20,462 bases of DNA, from positions 1 to 20,462 of IMG/VR virus record IMGVR_UViG_3300047564_002444. One strand, given 5' to 3'. Numbering within the stretch: the first letter of the stretch is position 1; each line of letters opens with the position of its first letter. The position numbers and the translations under genes were made by a program. Shown here one piece after another: positions 1 to 4,173 of this stretch. The notes under the pieces were generated by a model. It was not told where the DNA came from and did not search any database. It saw nothing but the letters and a program-made list of their open reading frames with translations. Source of the stretch: a virus.

Positions 1-2
1 GA

Positions 3-488
3 AGAAGAACTCATGAACCTCATGTCTTTCCAGGAACAAAAGAAAAGTTTGAACAACTTTTAGGAAAAAAGATTACTCGTTGGACAGAAACTTATGGTAT
101 GTGTGGTAGATTTCAATACTGCACTGCAGAGGATGCAATTGTTTATCACGGAGATGCTCAGCAATGGGCAGCAGTTATATATCTAACTCCAGATGCTCCA
201 CATGAAGCGGGAACATCTTTATTAAGGCATAAAAGAACAGGAGCTAGACATTGTAGCGATCCTAATATTTGGGAAGCGTGGAAAGATACTGCACCTACAG
301 GTTTATACTTAGATGGAACTCCTTGGGATGAGATTGATAAAGTTGGAAATGTCTTTAACAGATTAATAATTTGGGATGGTCATTGTCCACATGCTGCATC
401 AAAATATTTTGGATTCACTAAAGAAACATCAAGACTCTTTCATATTTTCTTCTTTGATACTGATGATACTCCTTCGTGGGTTAGATAA
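3..488 (+). CDS. 2OG-Fe(II) oxygenase-like protein (DUF6445-like), 5' partial
   Basis: The frame is open from the left edge (first full codon at 3) to TAA at 486-488, so the true start lies outside the window and the internal ATG at 99 is probably not the start. The protein has an H-x-D pair in VYHGDAQ, followed by the strand-like AAVIYLTPDAP. A distal histidine lies in GHCPHAASKYFG and a downstream arginine in SRLFHIFFF. This H-x-D...H...R order is the usual iron and 2-oxoglutarate binding layout of the dioxygenase fold. Similar proteins recur in cyanomyoviruses, often labelled DUF6445 or hypothetical. The substrate is unknown; peptide or small-molecule hydroxylation is inference. The presence of a real gene is near certain, the enzyme class fairly likely. 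Confidence 0.75.
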   Translation, partial: RRTHEPHVFPGTKEKFEQLLGKKITRWTETYGMCGRFQYCTAEDAIVYHGDAQQWAAVIYLTPDAPHEAGTSLLRHKRTGARHCSDPNIWEAWKDTAPTGLYLDGTPWDEIDKVGNVFNRLIIWDGHCPHAASKYFGFTKETSRLFHIFFFDTDDTPSWVR

Positions 489-537
489 TGGTATTTTTTT
501 AAAGCATGTAAGTATAATCATTAATTTAATCAAATCA

Positions 538-544
538 CTAAATA
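538..544 (+). promoter_or_regulatory. CTAAATA late-promoter-like box before the glutaredoxin gene
   Basis: CTAAATA resembles the T4-type late -10 element (TATAAATA; CTAAATA/ATAAATA variants are used in cyanophages). It lies 39 nt before the glutaredoxin ATG in an AT-rich gap that also holds TATAAATT at 562-569. The match is short and the background is AT-rich, so this is a candidate only. Confidence 0.35.
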
Positions 545-582
545 TCATTTTATAAAAACTTTATAAATTATAATAAACAATT

Positions 583-819
583 ATGAATTTTACTGTATAT
601 TCAAAAAACGACTGTCCTTATTGCTATAAAATTAAACAAGTATTAGAGTTGACAGGAAATAGCTTTGTCGTTTATAATCTTGGAGAACATTTTACCAAAG
701 ATGAATTTTATGCGGAATTTGGTAAAGGATCTACATTCCCTCAAGTAATTTGTAATGATAAAAAACTTGGTGGTTGTAATGATACTGTTAAATTCTTAAA
801 AGAAAATCAAATTGTCTAA
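583..819 (+). CDS. nrdC: glutaredoxin (NrdC-like)
   Basis: This is a 78-aa thiol-disulfide oxidoreductase with the CPYC active site at residues 11-14. The cis-proline segment TFPQV is at 51-55 and the glutathione-binding type GGCND turn at 63-67, all in glutaredoxin order and at the family's minimal length. In T4-like phages such a protein reduces ribonucleotide reductase and so supports dNTP supply, which fits the thyX gene further downstream. No clear Shine-Dalgarno sequence precedes the ATG; the leader is nearly pure A/T. The start is set by the first ATG in the open frame, three codons before the first beta strand. Confidence 0.92.
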   Translation: MNFTVYSKNDCPYCYKIKQVLELTGNSFVVYNLGEHFTKDEFYAEFGKGSTFPQVICNDKKLGGCNDTVKFLKENQIV

Positions 820-825
820 TACAAT

Positions 826-833
826 CATAAATA
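826..833 (+). promoter_or_regulatory. CATAAATA late-promoter-like box
   Basis: CATAAATA differs from the T4 late consensus TATAAATA by one base. It lies 7 nt after the glutaredoxin stop, about 40 nt before the possible small gene at 866 and upstream of the membrane protein gene at 1011. Position and match make it a reasonable late or late-like promoter candidate. Confidence 0.4.
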
Positions 834-865
834 ATTCAAACCACAAAAATCGTGGAGTTGAACTT

Positions 866-991
866 ATTCTTAATGGAGGTAAAAGAAAGCAAACTTATCC
901 TTTCCATATCATCTTCGAAAAGATGGTTTGCTTTCTAAAACGGGAAGTAACCATTTATTTTGAATTTTCCTTTAAAATTAGGAAAAAATAG
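866..991 (+). CDS. possible small protein with non-AUG (ATT) start
   Basis: The frame is open from within nrdC to TAG at 989-991 and lacks any ATG until 923. A GGAG ribosome site at 854-857 stands 8 nt before ATT at 866, the place where a start codon would be expected. The predicted 41-aa product begins ILNGGKRKQTYPFHIIFEK and ends in a basic tail (FSFKIRKK), with alternating hydrophobic and basic residues. It reads like a real small protein, but the same DNA folds into a strong hairpin (884-936). It could therefore be a gene with a rare start, a decayed gene that lost its ATG, or an RNA element with a fortuitous frame. No function is known. Confidence 0.3.
   Translation: MLNGGKRKQTYPFHIIFEKMVCFLKREVTIYFEFSFKIRKK
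884..936 (+). other. strong bulged RNA hairpin (11 bp + 6 bp stem)
   Basis: AGAAAGCAAAC (884-894) is perfectly complementary to GTTTGCTTTCT (926-936). Inside it CATCTT (910-915) pairs with AAGATG (920-925) around a CGAA loop, directly stacked on the outer stem on its 3' side. A 15-nt bulge (895-909) remains on the 5' side. No U-run follows, so it is not a simple intrinsic terminator. A second small stem, TTTTCCT/AGGAAAA (965-971/980-986), lies just downstream. It may be a processing, stability or translation-control element. Confidence 0.55.
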
Positions 992-1010
992 TAGTTTCCC
1001 GGAGAAAAAA

Positions 1011-1241
1011 ATGTTAGCAGTTAGTCTAGTATTCGGTTCATTTTTAACCGTTTTGTTTCTTATAGTGGGGATTATAGGTGGATGGGTTGCTAGAGAATAT
1101 ATGATGAACTATCGGGAAATTCCAAGACCTCATCCCGAAATGTTTGACAATCAAGGAAATTTAATTCCAGATGAGGTAATTGCATTTAATTTTGAGAACT
1201 ATCATGACTACGACGACACAGAAGAAGACGACGAAATCTAA
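1011..1241 (+). CDS. small one-pass membrane protein, unknown function
   Basis: The gene encodes 76 aa. I chose the ATG at 1011 rather than the upstream TTG at 960 because GGAG (1001-1004) sits 6 nt before it and the N-terminus then becomes a clean hydrophobic helix (about residues 2-25, MLAVSLVFGSFLTVLFLIVG). After the helix comes a conserved-looking stretch, YREIPRPHPEMFDNQGN, then a strongly acidic tail (DYDDTEEDDEI). The layout suggests an inner-membrane anchor with a short soluble domain. Small proteins of this type are common hypothetical genes in cyanomyoviruses. The last 38 bp also encode the start of the next gene in another frame. Function is unknown. Confidence 0.75.
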   Translation: MLAVSLVFGSFLTVLFLIVGIIGGWVAREYMMNYREIPRPHPEMFDNQGNLIPDEVIAFNFENYHDYDDTEEDDEI

Positions 1242-1803
1242 AGTTATAACAACTAAATCAACAGAAACAAGTATTGAACTACCTTCAAATCCTTTTATTT
1301 TTGAAATTCTTCAACTTGCTTCAAAACAAAGATCAAATTCAAAAAAAGTGGAAGTTCTAAAAAAGTATGAACATCCATCTTTGAAAGTAATTTTTGTTTG
1401 GAATTTTGATGAAAGTGTAATTTCTAATCTTCCAGAGGGGGAAGTCCCATATTCTGGATTAAACGAACAAAATTCTTTCTCAGGAACTCTAAGCGGAAAA
1501 ATTACAGATGCTGTTTCTAAGATGGAGGAGATTAATACTAATTCTCTTGGTTCTCAAGATCAAGGAAGATCTTCTATTAGAAAAGAGTATACTAAATTCT
1601 TTAATTTTGTAAAGGGTGGTAATGATGGATTAAGTTCAATGCGAAGGGAAACAATGTTTATTAATGTCTTAGAAGGACTTCATCCTTTAGAAGCAGAAAT
1701 TATATGTCTTTGTAAGGATAAAAAACTTGAAACAAAATATAAGATTACGAAAGAGATTGTTTCACAGGCGTATCCTGATATTCATTGGGGAGGACGTTCG
1801 TGA
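1204..1803 (+). CDS. DUF6433-like conserved phage protein
   Basis: The gene encodes 199 aa from the ATG at 1204; the frame also opens at a TTG at 1180, but that start has no support. The first 20 residues are a Thr/Lys-rich tail (MTTTTQKKTTKSK). The core then reads like the DUF6433 family found in T4-like cyanophages: FIFEILQLASKQRS, a VEVLKKYEHPSLKVIF segment, LPEGEVPY, FFNFVKGGNDGLSSMRRE and a C-terminal LHPLEAEIICLCKDKKL followed by ITKEIVSQAYPDI. The family has no established function. It overlaps the membrane protein gene by 38 bp and ends in a 4-bp overlap with the next gene, so the three are probably co-translated. Confidence 0.8.
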   Translation: MTTTTQKKTTKSKVITTKSTETSIELPSNPFIFEILQLASKQRSNSKKVEVLKKYEHPSLKVIFVWNFDESVISNLPEGEVPYSGLNEQNSFSGTLSGKITDAVSKMEEINTNSLGSQDQGRSSIRKEYTKFFNFVKGGNDGLSSMRRETMFINVLEGLHPLEAEIICLCKDKKLETKYKITKEIVSQAYPDIHWGGRS

Positions 1804-2153
1804 GTAAACTTCGTGATGTAATTGAAAGAGCACAACACACCGAAAAGCATATGGATTCCTGGACACCAGCAGAAAAAGAAACCTGTAAATCAAAATATGG
1901 TTGTGAGATTCTGATTCAAGATGGATCTTATGCTGAAGTATGTACTAAAGATTCTCCTAATGATGCTTATATTGTTAAATATATGACTAATGATAAGATT
2001 TGTTTTGATCTTACTCGTGGTGGGAGAATTAAGTTATTTGATATGTATTGGGATAAGTTTCGTGAGAATCTAAAGAGTATTGACTTTGGATATGGTAGAA
2101 TTAATCCAAAACTTTGGGGATATAAGTCACCCGAAAAGAAAAAGCGAAAGTGA
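1800..2153 (+). CDS. hypothetical protein, GTG start
   Basis: The gene encodes 117 aa starting at GTG 1800, which overlaps the preceding TGA (GTGA). The Shine-Dalgarno GGGGAGGA at 1787-1794 ends 5 nt before this GTG and decides the start over the TTG at 1785. The protein is soluble and mixed in charge, with four Cys (residues 28, 34, 48, 67), an aromatic-rich segment (LFDMYWDKFREN) and a basic C-terminus (SPEKKKRK). I do not recognise the family. It is the last gene before a strong terminator, closing the unit that starts at or before 1011. Confidence 0.7.
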   Translation: MSKLRDVIERAQHTEKHMDSWTPAEKETCKSKYGCEILIQDGSYAEVCTKDSPNDAYIVKYMTNDKICFDLTRGGRIKLFDMYWDKFRENLKSIDFGYGRINPKLWGYKSPEKKKRK

Positions 2154-2163
2154 ATTCACAGAT

Positions 2164-2192
2164 GCCGGGAAAAAAATCCCGGCAATTTTTTT
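2164..2192 (+). terminator. intrinsic terminator
   Basis: GCCGGGA (2164-2170) and TCCCGGC (2177-2183) form a perfect 7-bp GC-rich stem with an A6 loop, followed by AATTTTTTT. It ends the unit 11 nt after the stop at 2153 and insulates the cassette that follows. Confidence 0.9.
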
Positions 2193-2214
2193 GCCTCTTA
2201 AGATTTTTAAAAAT

Positions 2215-2230
2215 TGTAACAAAAGTTACA
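2215..2230 (+). promoter_or_regulatory. NtcA-type palindrome (GTA-N8-TAC)
   Basis: TGTAAC-AAAA-GTTACA is a perfect 6-bp palindrome that contains GTA-N8-TAC, the consensus of the cyanobacterial nitrogen regulator NtcA (CRP family). Its centre is about 50 bp before the inferred transcription start near 2273, and 31 bp separate it from the -10 box. The classical NtcA-activated promoter has about 22. Binding is inferred from the pattern alone. Confidence 0.5.
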
Positions 2231-2237
2231 TTCAGAC

Positions 2238-2266
2238 TTGCTAAATATTAATACAGGGTCTATAAT
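2238..2266 (+). promoter_or_regulatory. sigma70-type promoter of the riboswitch/microprotein operon
   Basis: TTGCTA (2238-2243) and a perfect TATAAT (2261-2266) are 17 bp apart, the optimal spacing. Transcription would start near 2273, exactly where the conserved RNA leader begins. A CTAAATA late-like box (2241-2247) overlaps the -35 region. A host-type promoter points to early expression by cyanobacterial RNA polymerase. Confidence 0.75.
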
Positions 2267-2273
2267 GACCTTA

Positions 2274-2362
2274 CGTTCATCAGAGGAAACTCTGACGCAA
2301 GTAGGACGGCGGAACGGATCGTTCATCCCAATGGGACGCAAACCGCCTGAAGGAACGGGGCC
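2274..2362 (+). promoter_or_regulatory. glutamine-riboswitch-like leader (glnA / Downstream-peptide type)
   Basis: The leader shows, in order, CGTTCATC (2274-2281), a CAGAG-GAAA-CTCTG hairpin (2281-2294) and GACGCAAGTAGG (2294-2305). A GGCGG/CCGCC stem (2308-2312 with 2343-2347) follows, then GAAGGAACG (2349-2357), whose GAACG pairs with the first CGTTC. As I know the glnA and Downstream-peptide RNA classes of cyanobacteria and cyanophages, which bind L-glutamine, these are their conserved core segments and three-way junction. The GGCGG stem encloses a 30-nt insert holding a second CGTTCATC...GACGCAA core (2320-2341). The leader starts at the predicted transcription start and ends about 28 nt before a tiny gene, as expected for the Downstream-peptide class. 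The ligand response (on or off) cannot be read from the sequence. Confidence 0.8.
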
Positions 2363-2390
2363 TAAAAATCTCATTTCTTTGGAGCAAAAA

Positions 2391-2528
2391 ATGGCAAAGG
2401 TAGTTTATCGTGGAATCGAATATGATACTCAAAAGCGTCTTGAGTATCAGCAACAAATGATGCAACAACCTCAACAGTACAACGAAACCTATCGTGGTGT
2501 TAAGTTTACTAAGGAGGGTCACAAGTGA
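2391..2528 (+). CDS. DUF4278-like microprotein (45 aa)
   Basis: I chose the ATG at 2391, with GGAG at 2382-2385 six nt upstream. The same frame continues upstream to 2238, but that stretch is the promoter and riboswitch. The 45-aa product has two copies of the Y-R-G signature typical of DUF4278: VYRGIEYD at residues 5-12 and TYRGVKFT at 33-40. A Gln/Met-rich linker (QQQMMQQPQQ) separates them. DUF4278 proteins are small and largely restricted to cyanobacteria and their phages. The glutamine-riboswitch-like leader suggests a role tied to host nitrogen status, possibly by binding a host enzyme or regulator. That role is inference; the family has no firm biochemical function that I can state. 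Confidence 0.8.
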   Translation: MAKVVYRGIEYDTQKRLEYQQQMMQQPQQYNETYRGVKFTKEGHK

Positions 2529-2626
2529 TGAAGAAACTCAATGTACTTCAACTCATTAAAGAGAAGAAGCAAAAAGAAGATCGTCGTCACCAAGCACAAT
2601 TAGCACAATTAATTGGTGCAAAATGA
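2528..2626 (+). CDS. basic microprotein (32 aa)
   Basis: This short gene starts at ATG 2528, sharing one base with the preceding TGA. A strong AAGGAGG ribosome site at 2511-2517 lies inside the end of the DUF4278 gene. The product, MKKLNVLQLIKEKKQKEDRR followed by HQAQLAQLIGAK, is a probable single amphipathic helix rich in Lys, Arg and Gln. No family is recognised. The strong ribosome site, tight coupling and position in the riboswitch unit support expression. Confidence 0.65.
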   Translation: MKKLNVLQLIKEKKQKEDRRHQAQLAQLIGAK

Positions 2627-2712
2627 TGGCACAACTACTCATTTCTACCACTGCTGGAATTGCATTAACAACTATTCTGTTATCTGCATATATTCAGTGG
2701 TTGTATAAGTAA
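2623..2712 (+). CDS. membrane microprotein (29 aa)
   Basis: ATG 2623 (or the next codon, ATG 2626) overlaps the TGA of the previous gene (ATGATGA). The 29-aa product is one hydrophobic helix, LLISTTAGIALTTILLSAYI, ending in QWLYK, which is a typical single transmembrane segment with an interfacial Trp/Tyr end. There is no clear ribosome site, so translation probably depends on coupling to the upstream gene. Length and composition resemble photosystem or transporter small subunits and phage membrane toxins, but I cannot assign it. Confidence 0.6.
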   Translation: MMAQLLISTTAGIALTTILLSAYIQWLYK

Positions 2713-2879
2713 TGGATTATCATTACCATTGGGATGATGTAGACAAAGACAACAGACCACCTGCTTGCTACCAACTAACATATAGAGGGTGTAAATATTG
2801 GTCTTGTTATCGAATACATCTCCGAGAGTGGTTTGATCAGGTTTTAAATATAGAACCAATATTTAACAGGAAGGGTTGA
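2712..2879 (+). CDS. small protein with YRG motif (55 aa)
   Basis: The gene starts at ATG 2712, sharing one base with the preceding TAA, and ends at TGA 2877-2879 inside the terminator stem. The 55-aa product begins with a His/Asp/Tyr-rich stretch (MDYHYHWDDVDKDN). A central YQLTYRGCKYWSCYR segment repeats the L-T-Y-R-G signature of DUF4278, with three Cys nearby. The tail (HLREWFDQVLNIEPIF) is probably helical. Sharing YRG with the first gene of the operon suggests a divergent DUF4278 relative, though this could be chance. Function is unknown. Confidence 0.65.
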   Translation: MDYHYHWDDVDKDNRPPACYQLTYRGCKYWSCYRIHLREWFDQVLNIEPIFNRKG

Positions 2880-2897
2880 TCCCTTCCTTTTTTTATG
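2868..2897 (+). terminator. intrinsic terminator of the microprotein operon
   Basis: AGGAAGGG (2868-2875) pairs perfectly with CCCTTCCT (2881-2888) across a 5-nt loop, and a run of T follows. The stop codon of the 55-aa gene lies in the loop. It closes the four-gene riboswitch unit. Confidence 0.9.
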
Positions 2898-2904
2898 CTA
2901 AAAT
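2876..2904 (+). promoter_or_regulatory. candidate sigma70 promoter before the next small genes
   Basis: TTGATC (2876-2881) and TAAAAT (2899-2904) are 17 bp apart and would start transcription about 15 nt before the ATG at 2926. The -35 overlaps the terminator stem. The gene order requires a fresh start after the terminator, which supports it, but the boxes are imperfect. Confidence 0.45.
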
Positions 2905-2925
2905 TCTGAGAGAGAATGGTATCTT

Positions 2926-3099
2926 ATGGACAAAGAAAAACTAAAACTCATCGTCCGTAATCTTGAACTGTTGGTTGATTCTCTGAAAGCAGAAGTATAT
3001 TCTGATGTTTCTGCTTACAAACATATAGAATCAGATGTGAGAAAAAGACCACTTTTAGATTACGACGAAATATTTGAGGATTCTGATTTAGATGACTGA
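2926..3099 (+). CDS. small acidic protein (57 aa), unknown
   Basis: ATG 2926 to TGA 3097-3099. The product starts with a probable helix (MDKEKLKLIVRNLELLVDSL), continues with AEVYSDVSAYKHIESDVRKR and ends in a very acidic tail (DYDEIFEDSDLDD). No family is recognised. It is the first gene after the terminator and overlaps the next gene by 8 bp, so it probably begins the short unit that leads into thyX. Confidence 0.7.
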   Translation: MDKEKLKLIVRNLELLVDSLKAEVYSDVSAYKHIESDVRKRPLLDYDEIFEDSDLDD

Positions 3100-3265
3100 A
3101 ACATCAAGAGCAAAGAAACTTGTAAAACTTCTTGAAAGGTTAATTAAACAAGACCATCTTTATAATGATGACAAAATTCAGGAAATGAAAGCACAACTTC
3201 GTGCTGTAAAAGAACAAATCAAAGAGTTAGAAGCACAAACATCAAAAGGATTTGGAAAGAAATGA
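3092..3265 (+). CDS. small helical protein (57 aa), unknown
   Basis: ATG 3092 to TGA 3263-3265, overlapping the previous gene by 8 bp and thyX by 4 bp (ATGA). The product is Lys/Glu-rich and nearly all predicted helix. The stretch from about residue 28 to 50 (KIQEMKAQLRAVKEQIKELE) shows a heptad-like pattern, so a short coiled coil is likely. The C-terminus (SKGFGKK) is basic. No known family is recognised; translation is probably coupled to thyX. Confidence 0.7.
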   Translation: MTETSRAKKLVKLLERLIKQDHLYNDDKIQEMKAQLRAVKEQIKELEAQTSKGFGKK

Positions 3266-3897
3266 CAGTAAAACTCATCAGTGTTACTCCCGATGCAGAA
3301 AAGACAATGGCATATGTTGCTAGAGTTAGCAATCCTGCGAATCAAGACAACGAAAACTATTCCAAGTTGCTTGCTTATTGTATTAAGCATAATCATTGGT
3401 CTGTTTTTGAGCAGGCATTTATGACATTGGAAATTGAAACAAATCGTGGTATCGCGGCTCAGATTTTACGTCACCGTTCGTTTACATATCAGGAATTTTC
3501 ACAACGGTATGCAGATTCTTCTTTGTTAGCAGATTATATTCCTGTTCCAGATCTTCGTCGCCAGGACAATAAAAATCGTCAGAATTCTATTGATGATATT
3601 GGTGAATACGAAAAACTAACCCTCCAAAGTAAAATTCAAGAGCATTTTGCGGAGGGTATGCGCCTCTATAAGGAACTTCTTGCTCATGATGTGGCAAAGG
3701 AGTGTGCAAGGTTTGTGCTGCCCCTGGCAACGCCCACACGCATCTATATGAGTGGCTCTTGCAGGTCATGGATACATTATATCAATCTGCGATCTGCAAA
3801 TGGAACTCAGAAAGAGCATATGGATATTGCTCTAGAATGTAAGAGAGTGTTTTCTGAACAATTCCCAACCGTAGCAGAAGCACTGGAGTGGATCTAA
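3262..3897 (+). CDS. thyX: FAD-dependent thymidylate synthase ThyX
   Basis: This 211-aa enzyme methylates dUMP to dTMP using methylenetetrahydrofolate, NADPH and FAD. The ThyX signature RHR-x7-S is present at residues 70-80 (RHRSFTYQEFS, then QRY). The usual N-terminal start (VKLISVTPDAEKTMAYVAR), the SGSCRSWIHYINLR substrate-binding segment and the AQKEH-type helix (here TQKEHMDIA) follow in order. Length is normal for the family (about 210-230 aa). In cyanophages it supplies dTMP for phage replication and can complement or bypass the host enzyme. Start at ATG 3262 overlaps the upstream stop (ATGA). It appears intact. Confidence 0.97.
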   Translation: MTVKLISVTPDAEKTMAYVARVSNPANQDNENYSKLLAYCIKHNHWSVFEQAFMTLEIETNRGIAAQILRHRSFTYQEFSQRYADSSLLADYIPVPDLRRQDNKNRQNSIDDIGEYEKLTLQSKIQEHFAEGMRLYKELLAHDVAKECARFVLPLATPTRIYMSGSCRSWIHYINLRSANGTQKEHMDIALECKRVFSEQFPTVAEALEWI

Positions 3898-3900
3898 ATA
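3894..3900 (+). promoter_or_regulatory. CTAAATA late-like box at the end of thyX
   Basis: CTAAATA overlaps the thyX stop codon and lies 23 nt before the ATG at 3924, a normal distance for a late promoter. The short motif and overlap with a stop codon keep confidence low. Confidence 0.3.
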
Positions 3901-3923
3901 AATTATCTTGAATTTGTAACTTT

Positions 3924-4172
3924 ATGGCAACATATCCGATTATTCATAAACAAACTGGTGAACAGAAAGAAGTGGAAATGAGTATCCACGACTGGGATCA
4001 GTGGAAAAAAGACAATCCCGAATGGATCCGCGACTGGTCTGATCCTTCTACTTGCCCATCTCCAGGAGAGGTGGGAGAATGGAGGGATAAACTGATTAAT
4101 CGCAATCCTGGATGGAATGAAGTTTTAGATCGTGCAAGTAAAGCACCAAAGTCAACTGTAAAGAAACTCTAA
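3924..4172 (+). CDS. conserved cyanophage hypothetical protein upstream of phoH
   Basis: The 82-aa protein starts MATYPIIHKQTGEQKEVEMS, resembling the N-terminal beta hairpin of FmdB-like phage proteins (PTYxFxxxxTGE). It then has HDWDQWKKDNPEW and a Trp/Pro-rich middle (WIRDWSDPSTCPSPGEVGEW). Only one Cys is present, so the zinc ribbon of true FmdB proteins is missing. The C-terminus is basic (SKAPKSTVKKL). It ends 1 nt before the phoH start. Function is unknown; the FmdB relation is a weak impression. Confidence 0.75.
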   Translation: MATYPIIHKQTGEQKEVEMSIHDWDQWKKDNPEWIRDWSDPSTCPSPGEVGEWRDKLINRNPGWNEVLDRASKAPKSTVKKL

Positions 4173-4173
4173 T

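Noticed and set aside
960-1010. TTG-initiated extension of the small membrane protein
   Set aside because: ATG 1011 has GGAG at 6 nt and yields a clean N-terminal helix; the TTG has no ribosome site.
2238-2390. In-frame upstream extension of the DUF4278 gene (TTG 2238 or ATG 2265)
   Set aside because: The extension runs through the -35/-10 promoter boxes and the riboswitch-like leader; GGAG plus ATG at 2391 gives a proper start.
2280-2522. Open frame on the minus strand
   Set aside because: It is the antisense of the riboswitch leader and the DUF4278 gene, without a ribosome site or a recognisable protein.
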